The notes: generated from the letters alone by a model not told the origin. Positions 52,665-61,153 are shown, counted from the first letter of the stretch. The stretch: DNA of 64,000 bases from an uncultured Prevotellaceae bacterium (GCA_900319525.1 ONOU01000003.1:124001-188000); one strand, 5' to 3'. Numbers and translations are program-made.

Positions 52665-54028
52665 TTAGCCTTGAGTGAGAAGCATGTCGATCAGGTCGGT
52701 CACGTCGCTGATGTTGACGTTGCCGTCGCCGTTCACGTCGGCCTTGGTGTCGGTGGTGCCACCTTGCAGCAGCAGGTCGATCAGGTCGGTCACGTCGCTG
52801 ATGTTGACCTCGCCGTCACCGTTCACGTCACCGGTCTTGTCAGCGGGCTCATCACCGGGAATGACATAGCCCTCATAGGGGAACATGCCGATGATCATCT
52901 CGTTGCCGCCATTGCTGCCCTGGCTGAAGTCCCACACCTCATCGTCATCATTAGGATGGAAGGCGAGAGCGTTGATTTCCCACCAGCCGTTGAACTTGCC
53001 GTAGAAGCCCCAGTTCATGTGGACCTTGCCATCTACATCAATACCATCAAGTACCCAAGCATGACCTTCATAGGTGTCGTGGTAGGGGATGGGGCGACCG
53101 GCTTCTAACTCGGTATTAATCAGTTCAATCCATTCCTCAATGCTGTATTTATTACTATTGTCGCAGTAATAGGCGGGATCTTTGCCAATCAGCTGCATGC
53201 CCTCGTTGAAGCCAAACAGCTTGAACGCGTCGCGCTGGTCATAGGTGTAGGTGCCCGTTCCTGTGGTGCCCGAGTTGCCGTAGCGGGCCTTGCAGGCCTG
53301 TCCGCAATAGCGGCTTAACTTGGCTACTTCGTTAGCCTCCTCATCGGTATAGGTTCCAAGAGAAATGCCACCTGTTTCCGGATTGTAGATATGGTAGGAG
53401 TCTAGAATCAGGTCATAGTCAAATGTGGTGGCGGGAAGTTCAGACATATACTGGCTCCAGGATATTGAATATCCGGGGACAGCTTCTACCTGGGTCGGGT
53501 ACTTCCAGTAGTACATGACCTGTGCCATTGCAAGGGGAGCACAACCTACCGAGGTGCGAGCTGAACCGTTCATCGGACACTGGCGGTTCATGGGTTCACC
53601 TTGTCCCCAATTGGTCTTCAGGAGAGGACCAATAGTGGCTGAGCGTTTGGCCGCTTTTACTGGAACGGTCTTGCCCGTGTAGGCCTGAGCGGTCTCGATC
53701 TGGCCCTTGAGCATGTTCAGGTAGCCCTTCATGTTGTCGGGCAGCTCGTTCATGCTGATGTTACCCTGGTCGCCATAGGCCAGCACTTGCTTGGCGCCTC
53801 GATGTTGAAGACATAGTAGGCATTGCCCTCGATGGCCGAGGCCTGGGTATAGGCCAGCTTGATGTCGGACAGGGCCGGTGCCTTGAGCATGCCCTTGGCA
53901 GCCAGCTTCTGCTTCACGAAGGTGTTGGCAGCCATGCGGGCCGCGTTCACGTCGATGTTACCGGCATTGGCCGCCATCAGGCCGGCTGCTGCCAGAACAA
54001 TAGATAAACTGAGTTTCTTCAGGTTCAT
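52665..54028 (-). pseudogene. C10 family cysteine protease with dockerin-like tail, broken by a propeptide deletion
   Basis: The reading frame breaks near 53794-53798. The first 82 or so residues (signal peptide, ANAGNIDVNAARMAANTF..., YYVFNIEA) run in one frame; the rest starts in another with KQVLAYGDQGN. Compared with its four neighbours, the segment GGGWVIIAGDDR is missing, equal to a deletion of about 34 bp. The protease part is otherwise whole, with catalytic Cys in SVGCAPLAMAQ and His in YEGHAWVLDG, then two dockerin-like repeats with good calcium loops (GDVNGDGEVNISD, ADVNGDGNVNISD). Either a recent pseudogene or a sequencing/assembly error. The downstream frame could begin at GTG 53786 but would lack a signal peptide. 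Confidence 0.8.
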
Positions 54029-54091
54029 AGTGTTGTTGTATTGAAAAGGTTATAAAAAAAGTTAGAACTGTGCATTATCGTTTGATGGCCA

Positions 54092-54099
54092 CAAATTTA
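54092..54099 (-). promoter_or_regulatory. -7 box of the broken C10 gene
   Basis: Minus-strand TAAATTTG (complement of 54092-54099), 64 bp before the ATG; no TTG at 19-20 bp. Confidence 0.45.
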
Positions 54100-54185
54100 T
54101 GAATTATTTCACAAATGGCACCCCCTTTGACCCCGGAAAATGAAAATAATTTATAGAGTCCCCCTATCAGGTAATGGAAAAAACG

Positions 54186-54223
54186 ACAGCGGGGACTCCG
54201 ACCCTTATCGGAGCCCCCGCTGT
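54186..54223 (-). terminator. Terminator of the second C10 gene
   Basis: 16-bp stem with one A-C mismatch (54186-54201 with 54208-54223; ACAGCGGGGACTCCGA), 6-nt loop, about 42 bp after the minus-strand stop at 54265. Confidence 0.8.
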
Positions 54224-54264
54224 TACTTCAATGGTATCCTCGTTATAGCTCTTGAGACAGGCGC

Positions 54265-55683
54265 TTATTGATTTTTGCCCTGGAGCAGCATGTCGATCAG
54301 TTCGGTCACGTCACTGATGTTGACGTCGCCGTCACCGTTCACGTCGGCCTTGGTGTCGGTGGCGCCACCTTGCAGCAGCAGGTCGATCAGGTCGGTCACG
54401 TCGCTGATGTTGACCTCGCCGTCACCGTTCACGTCACCGGTCTTGACCTCGGGCTCACTGCCGGGAGCATTGGGCGACACGTAACCCTCGTAGGGGTACA
54501 GGTCAACGACCATAAACAGAGCATCGTTGAACTCCATGTATTCGCCCTGCACGGTCACGTTGAATGCGCGATGCTGGAACCAGCCGTCACCACGGCCATA
54601 CCAGCCCCAGCTCACATGGTACAGACCCTCGGCATCCACGCCGTCAACGACAAAGGCATGACCGATGGAGAAGTCCTCGCAGGAGTAGGGGATCGGACGA
54701 CCAGCCTCGAGCTGGGCATTCATGAGCTCGGTCCACTCAGCGTCGCTATAGTCGGTGGTGTTCCACGTCTCGCGGCTGGGCCATGCCTCGATACCCAGGA
54801 GCCTGGCGTCGCTGCTGTAGCCGATGGTCATGAAAGCGTTCTTCTGCTTCAGCACGTTGCTGCCGCTGCCGTCAGGCGAGAAGTTCATCAGGCAGGCTTG
54901 GGCGCAATAGCGGCACAGCCAGGCCACCTCTTGCTTCTCCTCGTCGGTGACACCTTCGACCCATGCCAGCTTATCGTCTTCGGTCCACGTTGTGTACTGG
55001 TCGCGAATCAGGTCGTAATCAATGTCCCTGGCTTCCAGCGAGGGAACCTGCTGGTAGTAATAGGAATTCTGGTAACCAGACAGGGCGGGCATGTGGTTGG
55101 GGTACTCCCAGTAGTTGACAATCTGTGCCATGGCCAGGGCGGCGCAGCCCACCGAGCTGCGGCTGCCGTTATAGGTGGGGCACTGATAGTTGAACGGGCT
55201 CTGCTGTGCCCAGTTGATTGACGGCAGCAGGGGCTCTACCACCTTGCCGGCACGCTTGGGCTGCTGCAGCTGAGTCTCACCCTTGAGGCTCTTTAACGCC
55301 TCGATCTCGCGTTTGTATCTGCCCAGATAGCTCTTCGCGTTCTCGGGCAGGTCGTTGATAGACAGGCTACCCTTGTCGCTGTAGGCCAGCACCTGGTTGG
55401 CGCGGTCGTCACCGGCGATGATGACCCAGCCGCCGCCTTGGATGTTGAACACATAGTAGTCGTTGCCCTCGATGCTGGAAGCCTCGGCATGGGCCAGCTT
55501 GATGTCGGCCAGGGCAGGTGCCTTGAAGGAAGTCCCAGGGACGCTCACGGCATGTTGTTTCAGAAAGTTGTTGGCGGCCATGCGGGCATCGTCGGCATTG
55601 ATGCTGGCGGCATGAGCGTTAAATGACACAGTGACCAGTGCAGCCAGTGCCATTGAACTCAAAATTCGTTCAATCTTCATCAT
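54265..55683 (-). CDS. C10 family cysteine protease with two intact dockerin-like repeats
   Basis: A 472-residue exported protease. After the signal peptide (cleavage near AHA-AS) comes the streptopain-type propeptide (to about residue 150) with YYVFNIQGGGWVIIAGDD. The peptidase domain has catalytic Cys180 in SSVGCAALAMAQ and His342 in SIGHAFVVDG. The tail (from about 415) has two dockerin-like units, GDVNGDGEVNISDVTDLIDLL and ADVNGDGDVNISDVTELIDML, each with a full DxNxDGxxxxxD calcium loop. Related C10 enzymes are SpeB, interpain and the Bacteroides Bfp proteases, which degrade host or food proteins. The tail DNA is almost identical to that of the broken neighbour. Confidence 0.92.
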   Translation of the reverse strand: MMKIERILSSMALAALVTVSFNAHAASINADDARMAANNFLKQHAVSVPGTSFKAPALADIKLAHAEASSIEGNDYYVFNIQGGGWVIIAGDDRANQVLAYSDKGSLSINDLPENAKSYLGRYKREIEALKSLKGETQLQQPKRAGKVVEPLLPSINWAQQSPFNYQCPTYNGSRSSVGCAALAMAQIVNYWEYPNHMPALSGYQNSYYYQQVPSLEARDIDYDLIRDQYTTWTEDDKLAWVEGVTDEEKQEVAWLCRYCAQACLMNFSPDGSGSNVLKQKNAFMTIGYSSDARLLGIEAWPSRETWNTTDYSDAEWTELMNAQLEAGRPIPYSCEDFSIGHAFVVDGVDAEGLYHVSWGWYGRGDGWFQHRAFNVTVQGEYMEFNDALFMVVDLYPYEGYVSPNAPGSEPEVKTGDVNGDGEVNISDVTDLIDLLLQGGATDTKADVNGDGDVNISDVTELIDMLLQGKNQ

Positions 55684-55759
55684 GTAACTCTTGATTGGGT
55701 TTTAAAAATGTTAATAGTATCCTTTTTATCCTCTTTGTGTCCATTTAAGAATCTGACGC

Positions 55760-55767
55760 CAAAGGTA
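55760..55767 (-). promoter_or_regulatory. -7 box of the second C10 gene
   Basis: Minus-strand TACCTTTG (complement of 55760-55767), 77 bp before the ATG; the upstream element is unclear. Confidence 0.45.
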
Positions 55768-55830
55768 GTGATTTTTTCCATAACATGACACGATATGGCC
55801 AATTTTTTTGGGTATCGTGAGGTGAAATTG

Positions 55831-55864
55831 ATACGCCTGCTACTGCAATCAGTAACAGGCGTAT
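55831..55864 (-). terminator. Terminator of the third C10 gene
   Basis: ATACGCCTGcTACTG (55831-55845) pairs with CAGTAaCAGGCGTAT (55850-55864), one mismatch, 4-nt loop, about 95 bp after the minus-strand stop. Confidence 0.75.
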
Positions 55865-55959
55865 CCGTTTCTTTGTTGTTCAGTATAATCCCACGATTGT
55901 TGGGCTAGCGGGTTACGGCGCCAGGCGTAGCCCGATGAGGTGTTGTGGCAGTGATGGGC

Positions 55960-57357
55960 TTACTGTCCGTCTGCCAGCAGCTGGTCGATCAATGCGGTGA
56001 CGTCACCGATGTTGATGTTACCGTCGGCCTTGACGTCGGCTGCGTCGGCATCGATGGTCGTGCCGTCCGGGTCAAGCAGGTAGTCAATCAACCGGGTGAC
56101 ATCAGCAATATCGACCTTGCCGTCATCATTCACGTCGCCGATGAGTACCGTCACGGGCGGTGTCCATCCCTCGGGAGGCTCGATGCCGATGAGCATCTCG
56201 TGGCCAGAGTTGAACTTGAGGTAGTCGCCCTCGCGGTGGGTCATGTTCAATGCCGTGGACACGTACCAGCCGTCGCAGGTGCCGTACCAGCCAAAGTTGT
56301 AGTGGAACATGCCATTGCCCGCGTTGTAACCGTCGCAGATGAAGGCATGGCCGCCACCGCCATTCACGTCATTGGCGGCGTAGAGGATGGGACGGCCGGC
56401 CTGGAGCTCGGTGCGCATCATGGACTCCCACTGGGAGTTGCTGTAGTTGGAGTACCAGCCGCCCTTCTGCACATACTGGGCGCTGCTGCGGTAGCCGAAG
56501 GCCTTCATCGCCTCCAGCTGGTCGCTGGTGTAGGCGCCGCTACCCTCGGGGCTATAGCCCATCTCGACAGCTTGGCCGCAATAGCGTCCCAGCTTGGCGA
56601 CCTCTTGGGCCTGGGCGTCGGTATAGGTGTCCTGGACGAGCTGGCTGTTGTCCCAATCCCAGTGGCAGTAGGAATCGAGCATCAGGCTATAGTTGAATGT
56701 GGTGGCGCCCAGTGCGGGGACCGTATTGCGGATAGCACTGCAATAGTAAGAGGAGACGCCCGAGCAAGACTCGGGATACTGCCAGTATTTCATCACTTGG
56801 GCCATGGCCGTGGCCACGCAGCCCACCACGCAATACTGGCCCTGATACACGGGGCACTGCCAGTCATAGGGATCTTCCTGACCCCAGTTGGTCTTGATGA
56901 GAGGTTCCACATCGCCAGTGGCTGTGAGCGTCTGCTGGACGGGCACCAGGTCATCCTCCTTATAGGCCTGCAGGAACTCGATCTCGCGCTTGTAGCTGTC
57001 GAGCAGGCCTTGCACGTTGTAGGGCAAGCGGCTGTAGTCAAATTGTCCCTTGTCGCTGTAACCCAGCACCTGCGGGGCGCGGTCCTCACCAGCGATGATG
57101 ATGAATCCGCCACCCTCGAGGTTGAAGGCATAGTAGTCATTAGCCCCAAGCGTTGTGCCCGACGCTTCGGTATGGACAAGTTTGAGGCCGGATGTGGCGG
57201 CATTGGCCCTAAAGGAGCCTTTTGCTGCCTGTGCGTGGATAAACTTGCTTGCCGCTGTGCGTGCGGCAGTGGCGTTGATATTGCCGGCATTGGCTTGGAA
57301 CGAGCCCAGCGCCAATGAGACAATCACCATTGAACTCATGAGATGTTTGATCTTCAT
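55960..57357 (-). CDS. C10 family cysteine protease with partly decayed dockerin-like tail
   Basis: A 465-residue exported protease. Signal peptide (cleavage near ANA-GN), propeptide with YYAFNLEGGGFIIIAGED, catalytic Cys180 in CVVGCVATAMAQVM (the classical streptopain form) and His337 in GGGGHAFICDG. The dockerin-like tail has a near-normal first loop (GDVNDDGKVDIAD) and a weaker second one (ADVKADGNINIGD). It is closest in sequence to the next gene upstream (57426-59087), sharing long blocks such as LVQDTYTDAQAQEVAKL. Only 68 bp separate them and no promoter is visible there, so the two are probably co-transcribed. Confidence 0.92.
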   Translation of the reverse strand: MKIKHLMSSMVIVSLALGSFQANAGNINATAARTAASKFIHAQAAKGSFRANAATSGLKLVHTEASGTTLGANDYYAFNLEGGGFIIIAGEDRAPQVLGYSDKGQFDYSRLPYNVQGLLDSYKREIEFLQAYKEDDLVPVQQTLTATGDVEPLIKTNWGQEDPYDWQCPVYQGQYCVVGCVATAMAQVMKYWQYPESCSGVSSYYCSAIRNTVPALGATTFNYSLMLDSYCHWDWDNSQLVQDTYTDAQAQEVAKLGRYCGQAVEMGYSPEGSGAYTSDQLEAMKAFGYRSSAQYVQKGGWYSNYSNSQWESMMRTELQAGRPILYAANDVNGGGGHAFICDGYNAGNGMFHYNFGWYGTCDGWYVSTALNMTHREGDYLKFNSGHEMLIGIEPPEGWTPPVTVLIGDVNDDGKVDIADVTRLIDYLLDPDGTTIDADAADVKADGNINIGDVTALIDQLLADGQ

Positions 57358-57425
57358 AGCATTTTGGATGTTTTGAAAGGGTTTGTGAATATGAATTAAA
57401 AATAAGGTAGTCGTTCGCGCGAAAA

Positions 57426-59087
57426 TTAATTGGATGCGAGCAGCACATCGATAATGTCGGTCACGTCGCTGATGGTCAGGTTGGCATGGCTCCCGGTCAA
57501 CAACGCGTCGATGGTCGTTGTCACGTCGTCGATGGTGAAGGGGGCGTTATACTTGGCCACGTGGCCCACGACGTTGAGATAGCCGCTCTCGCAAGGAATG
57601 GCGACACTGCTGCGGGGACTCTGGCCGTAATAGCAGAATTGCAGGGTATAGCTGCCTGCGGGCAACGTGGCGGGCAATGTGAGGGGACTCAAGATTGTCG
57701 AACCTTGCTCAAAGTCGGCGACAGTCACTCTGACGGCCTTGCTGGTGGCCTTGCGAATGCCTGTGGTGGTGTTGAGCGAGAACATCAGGTTCATGCTGCT
57801 GTTAGTGGTCATGATCTGGACATTGGTGGCACGGATGTCAAACGCTTCGCCCAGGAACTGCAAGTCGCTTGATGCCTCGATGCCGTCGGCCGAGACGAGG
57901 CAATAGGTGGGCGGAACAACGTCCAGCAGCATCTCGTGGTTTGAATTGAAGCGCAGGTAGTCACCATCGCGGTGAGTCATGTTGAGTGCGGTGGAGACAT
58001 ACCATCCGTCGCATGTGCCATACCAACCGAAGTTGAAGTGGAACAACCCGTCGGTATTGTATCCGTCACAGATAAAGGCGTGTCCGCCTGCCGTCGGGTC
58101 ATTGGCGGCGTACAGGATGGGCTGGCGCTTGTCCAGCTCTTCGCGTATCATGGCCTCCCACTCGGCAGTGGAGTAGCTGGAGGACCACCAGCCGTCACGC
58201 ATCTCATCACGCGCGTCAGAGTTGTAGCCGAAGTTCTTCATCGCCGACAGCTGGTTGCTGGTGTAGGCACCGCTTCCCTCGGGGCTGTAGCCCATCTTGA
58301 CGGCCTGGCCGCAATAGCGTGACAGCTTGGCCACCTCCTGGGCTTGGGCGTCGGTATAGGTGTCTTGCACGAGCTGGCCGAGGTCCCAGTCCCAGTGGCA
58401 ATAGCTGGGCAGCATCTTGTTGTAGTCAAATGTGGTCTCGGGCAGTTCCTCGATATTCTGGTCGATGTCATAGCAGTAGTAGGAGTCGAGCCCAGGGCAC
58501 AAGCTCGGGTACTTCCAGTAATACATCACCTGGGCCATCGCTGTGGCCACGCACCCCACGACGCAGTATTCACCTTGATAAATGGGGCATTGCAGGTAAT
58601 AGGGCATCTCTTGACCCCAATTGGTCTTGATCAATGGATCGACTCCTGTAGTGACCGTCGCGCGGATAGCAGGCGCAACGTTATAATCGGGGTGTGCCTG
58701 CAGGTATTCAATTTGTTCCTTGTAGCCACGCATCAGGGCCTTGAATCCGTCGGGCAGTTTGTCCATGGACAGATGGCCGTTGTCGCTGTAACCGAGCACT
58801 TGAGGGGCGCGGTCCTCGCCAGCGACAATGATAAAGCCTCCGCCCTGGATGTTGAAGGCATAATACACTTTGGCACGGCTGTCCACCGACGAGGCCTCGG
58901 CGTGTGCCAGATGTATGTCGGCACTGGCAGGCGCCTTGAGCGTGCCTTGTGAGGCAGAATGAAGTTTGAGATAACTGTTTGCGATCGAGCGGGCTGCGTC
59001 AGCATTGATGTTGCCCGCCAGGGCGTTAAACCCAGTGATGGCGAGAATTGCCACCACACATGCACTCAAGAGATTCTTGATGTTCAT
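57426..59087 (-). CDS. C10 family cysteine protease with extra beta domain and loop-less dockerin-like tail
   Basis: A 553-residue exported protease. Signal peptide (cleavage near ALA-GN), propeptide (YYAFNIQGGGFIIVAGED), catalytic Cys179 in CVVGCVATAMAQVM and His336 in AGGHAFICDG. An extra beta-sandwich-like domain of about 110 residues follows (about 395-510). The last 45 residues keep the helix pattern of two dockerin repeats (FTIDDVTTTIDALL, LTISDVTDIIDVLL) but have lost the D-x-N-x-D-G ligands. It has a full promoter and probably leads transcription of the following C10 gene. Confidence 0.92.
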   Translation of the reverse strand: MNIKNLLSACVVAILAITGFNALAGNINADAARSIANSYLKLHSASQGTLKAPASADIHLAHAEASSVDSRAKVYYAFNIQGGGFIIVAGEDRAPQVLGYSDNGHLSMDKLPDGFKALMRGYKEQIEYLQAHPDYNVAPAIRATVTTGVDPLIKTNWGQEMPYYLQCPIYQGEYCVVGCVATAMAQVMYYWKYPSLCPGLDSYYCYDIDQNIEELPETTFDYNKMLPSYCHWDWDLGQLVQDTYTDAQAQEVAKLSRYCGQAVKMGYSPEGSGAYTSNQLSAMKNFGYNSDARDEMRDGWWSSSYSTAEWEAMIREELDKRQPILYAANDPTAGGHAFICDGYNTDGLFHFNFGWYGTCDGWYVSTALNMTHRDGDYLRFNSNHEMLLDVVPPTYCLVSADGIEASSDLQFLGEAFDIRATNVQIMTTNSSMNLMFSLNTTTGIRKATSKAVRVTVADFEQGSTILSPLTLPATLPAGSYTLQFCYYGQSPRSSVAIPCESGYLNVVGHVAKYNAPFTIDDVTTTIDALLTGSHANLTISDVTDIIDVLLASN

Positions 59088-59137
59088 AATAATAAGGTAT
59101 TATAACAAATGGTTAGTTAGAGTTGATAAATTGGTGC

Positions 59138-59168
59138 CAAAAGTAATGAGTTTATTTTAAAATCACAA
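59138..59168 (-). promoter_or_regulatory. Promoter of the fourth C10 gene
   Basis: Minus strand: TTG (complement of 59166-59168), 20-bp spacer, TACTTTTG (complement of 59138-59145). The leader is about 45 nt. Confidence 0.75.
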
Positions 59169-59250
59169 GAAAAGTCAAGTTTTTTTAATAGATACAATCA
59201 TTTTACCACCCATGCCCCTTTCTGAAATCCTCGCTCGGCGTGCATTATTT

Positions 59251-59341
59251 CTTGGACAACAAGAACAACGGTTTGACAACCAGTACAACATTTTAAATTA
59301 AGTTGTCATGATAGTCTAAAGGTTGTCTTGGTTGTCTGAAG
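59251..59341. repeat. GACAAC-type hexamer array in inverted arms
   Basis: GACAAC-like words at 59255, 59264, 59275 and 59284, then their complement GTTGTC at 59302, 59322 and 59331. The outer arms (59251-59271 and 59321-59341) form an imperfect inverted repeat of about 20 bp. It lies in the 344-bp gap after the fifth C10 gene, which otherwise holds only the promoter of the fourth. Confidence 0.6.
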
Positions 59342-59431
59342 TATAACTTGGCGGCTTTGCGGCTTGGCGTGAGGCAAAAGCGCGGATGTGGACACCCTTT
59401 TATTGGGAGAGATATTACAATTTAATGTGTA

Positions 59432-61090
59432 CTAGTGTTGCAGCAGGTGGTCGATGAGCATTGTGACGTCACTGATGTCGAGAGGTGTGCTCGTGGGAGT
59501 GCTTGTGAGTAACAGGTCGATGACAGTAGTGACATCGTCGATGGTGAATCGGCTGTTGTACTTGGCAAATTTTCCCAGGACGGTCAGTTTGCCGGTAGCG
59601 GTGTCAACAATATTCAGCGCATTGTCTGCTAGATAGTTGAATTGCAAGGAGTAGGTGCCTTCGCTCAGTGTCGTGGGCAACGTGAGGGTGCCGCTGACGT
59701 TACTGCCCTGTTCAAATCCGGCCTTTACCACATGGAACGGGTCGCCAGTGGCCACAATGTTGCCGTCAACGTCAACCAGTGAGTAAGCCAGGTCAACGGC
59801 GTCATGTGACGTGTACATTCTTACTCCGGTGGCTTGAATGTTGATCATGTCTCCTAGCACGAGCAGTTCGCCCGTGGCATCAATGCCTTGGGTCAATATC
59901 TTGCAATACACGGGTGGTTCCATGTCCAGAAATATGTATTCATCGGCGCTGTACTCGCGGGCGGAGCCTTCGAGCGTAGTGGTGTTGATGGCCGTCGACA
60001 GGTACCAGCCATCGCCATGTCCATACCAGCCCATGTTGATGTGGAAATATCCCTGGTTATCATAGCCGTCGAGGATGAACGCATGGCTGACAGAGGTGGT
60101 TGTGGTGACGCTCTTTGCCCCATACATGACGGGTCGGCCCGCGTCAATCTCGGCTCGGAGCATTTCGTCCCATTGCTCGTCAGTGTAGTTGCCGGTTCGC
60201 GAGACTGACCGGGCATTAGGATTGTAGCCGAGCGTCTTCATCGCGGCCAACTTTTTGGTGCCGTTGGTGAAGCTTGTGGCAAGGGAATAGAACATCGAGG
60301 CAGCTTGCCCCACGTAGCGGCACAACTTGGCGGCCTCTTGGATCTTGTCCTCGTCGTAAACGTCCAGGACAGTTTCCTCCTTGTCGTAGTCCCAGTGACA
60401 GTAGCTTGGCAGCATCTTGCTGTAATCAAATGTGGTAGCGGGCAGCGCGGCTACTGTCAGACCAGACGTCGTGTACGAGTCCATCGGCCCACAGGACGTG
60501 GGATATTGCCAGTAATAGCAGATTTGAGCCATCTGGACCCCGGCGCACCCTACTTTGGTCCTTCTGTTATTAACGGATATGGGACATTGGCGGTTATAGG
60601 GATCATGCTGGCCCCAGTGGGCTGTAATGAGCGGCTCAACGATGACTGTAGCGGCATTGTCGGTATAGCGCGGGCTGGCTTGAAGCTCGGGATGGGCCTG
60701 AAGATGCTCTATTTGACGCTTGTACTCCTGTAGTAACCAGGCCAGACCGTCAGGCAGATGGCTGAAGTCCAATTGACCCTGATCGTTGTAGCCGAGTACC
60801 CGTGATGCACGGTCGTCGCCGGCAACGATAATGAACCCGCCGCCATCGATATTGAAGGCATAGTATGCTTTAGCATCGAGGCCAACGGTCGAGGGCTCGG
60901 CATGGGCCAGCCTGAGGTCAGCTAGGGCAGGCGCCTTCAACGAGGTCGGTGAGGTGCTGTGAAGCCTGAGAAAATTGCTTGCCGTCGTGCGGGCTGTATT
61001 CATGTCAACATTGGCGGCATCAATCATGCTGGCTCCCATCAGGATTGCAAGGGTGAGCAGGCTAAGCCTCATGAGTTTATTGATATTCAT
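59432..61090 (-). CDS. C10 family cysteine protease, most divergent of the five, loop-less dockerin-like tail
   Basis: A 552-residue exported protease. The ATG at 61090 is chosen since it leads straight into a signal peptide (MNINKLMRLSLLTLAIL, cleavage near IDA-AN) and lies 33 bp after the -7 box; the upstream in-frame start would lie upstream of the predicted transcript start. Propeptide with YYAFNIDGGGFIIVAGDD, catalytic Cys182 in TKVGCAGVQMAQ, His336 in TSVSHAFILDG (Ser in place of the usual Gly before His). An extra beta domain precedes a tail (FTIDDVTTVIDLLL, LDISDVTMLIDHLL) without calcium ligands. It is first in transcription order of the cluster. Confidence 0.9.
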   Translation of the reverse strand: MNINKLMRLSLLTLAILMGASMIDAANVDMNTARTTASNFLRLHSTSPTSLKAPALADLRLAHAEPSTVGLDAKAYYAFNIDGGGFIIVAGDDRASRVLGYNDQGQLDFSHLPDGLAWLLQEYKRQIEHLQAHPELQASPRYTDNAATVIVEPLITAHWGQHDPYNRQCPISVNNRRTKVGCAGVQMAQICYYWQYPTSCGPMDSYTTSGLTVAALPATTFDYSKMLPSYCHWDYDKEETVLDVYDEDKIQEAAKLCRYVGQAASMFYSLATSFTNGTKKLAAMKTLGYNPNARSVSRTGNYTDEQWDEMLRAEIDAGRPVMYGAKSVTTTTSVSHAFILDGYDNQGYFHINMGWYGHGDGWYLSTAINTTTLEGSAREYSADEYIFLDMEPPVYCKILTQGIDATGELLVLGDMINIQATGVRMYTSHDAVDLAYSLVDVDGNIVATGDPFHVVKAGFEQGSNVSGTLTLPTTLSEGTYSLQFNYLADNALNIVDTATGKLTVLGKFAKYNSRFTIDDVTTVIDLLLTSTPTSTPLDISDVTMLIDHLLQH

Positions 61091-61122
61091 GACTTGGAAA
61101 ATAAACATTAAAACATTTGCCG

Positions 61123-61153
61123 CAAAAGTAAGTATTTTCTGTCTAAATGACAA
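61123..61153 (-). promoter_or_regulatory. Promoter of the fifth C10 gene
   Basis: Minus strand: TTTG with its TTG at 61153-61151 (complement), 20-bp spacer, TACTTTTG (complement of 61123-61130). A full match. The rest of the 61091-61393 gap holds no gene. Confidence 0.75.

Noticed and set aside
52665-53786. The downstream frame of the first C10 gene as an independent shorter protease
   Set aside because: It would start at a GTG inside the propeptide and lack a signal peptide, while the missing N-terminal part is present in the adjacent frame; a broken single gene is simpler.
55945-57318. 457-codon plus-strand frame opposite a C10 gene
   Set aside because: A mirror of the protease coding frame caused by codon bias; similar mirrors appear at 54268-55221 and 22453-23433.
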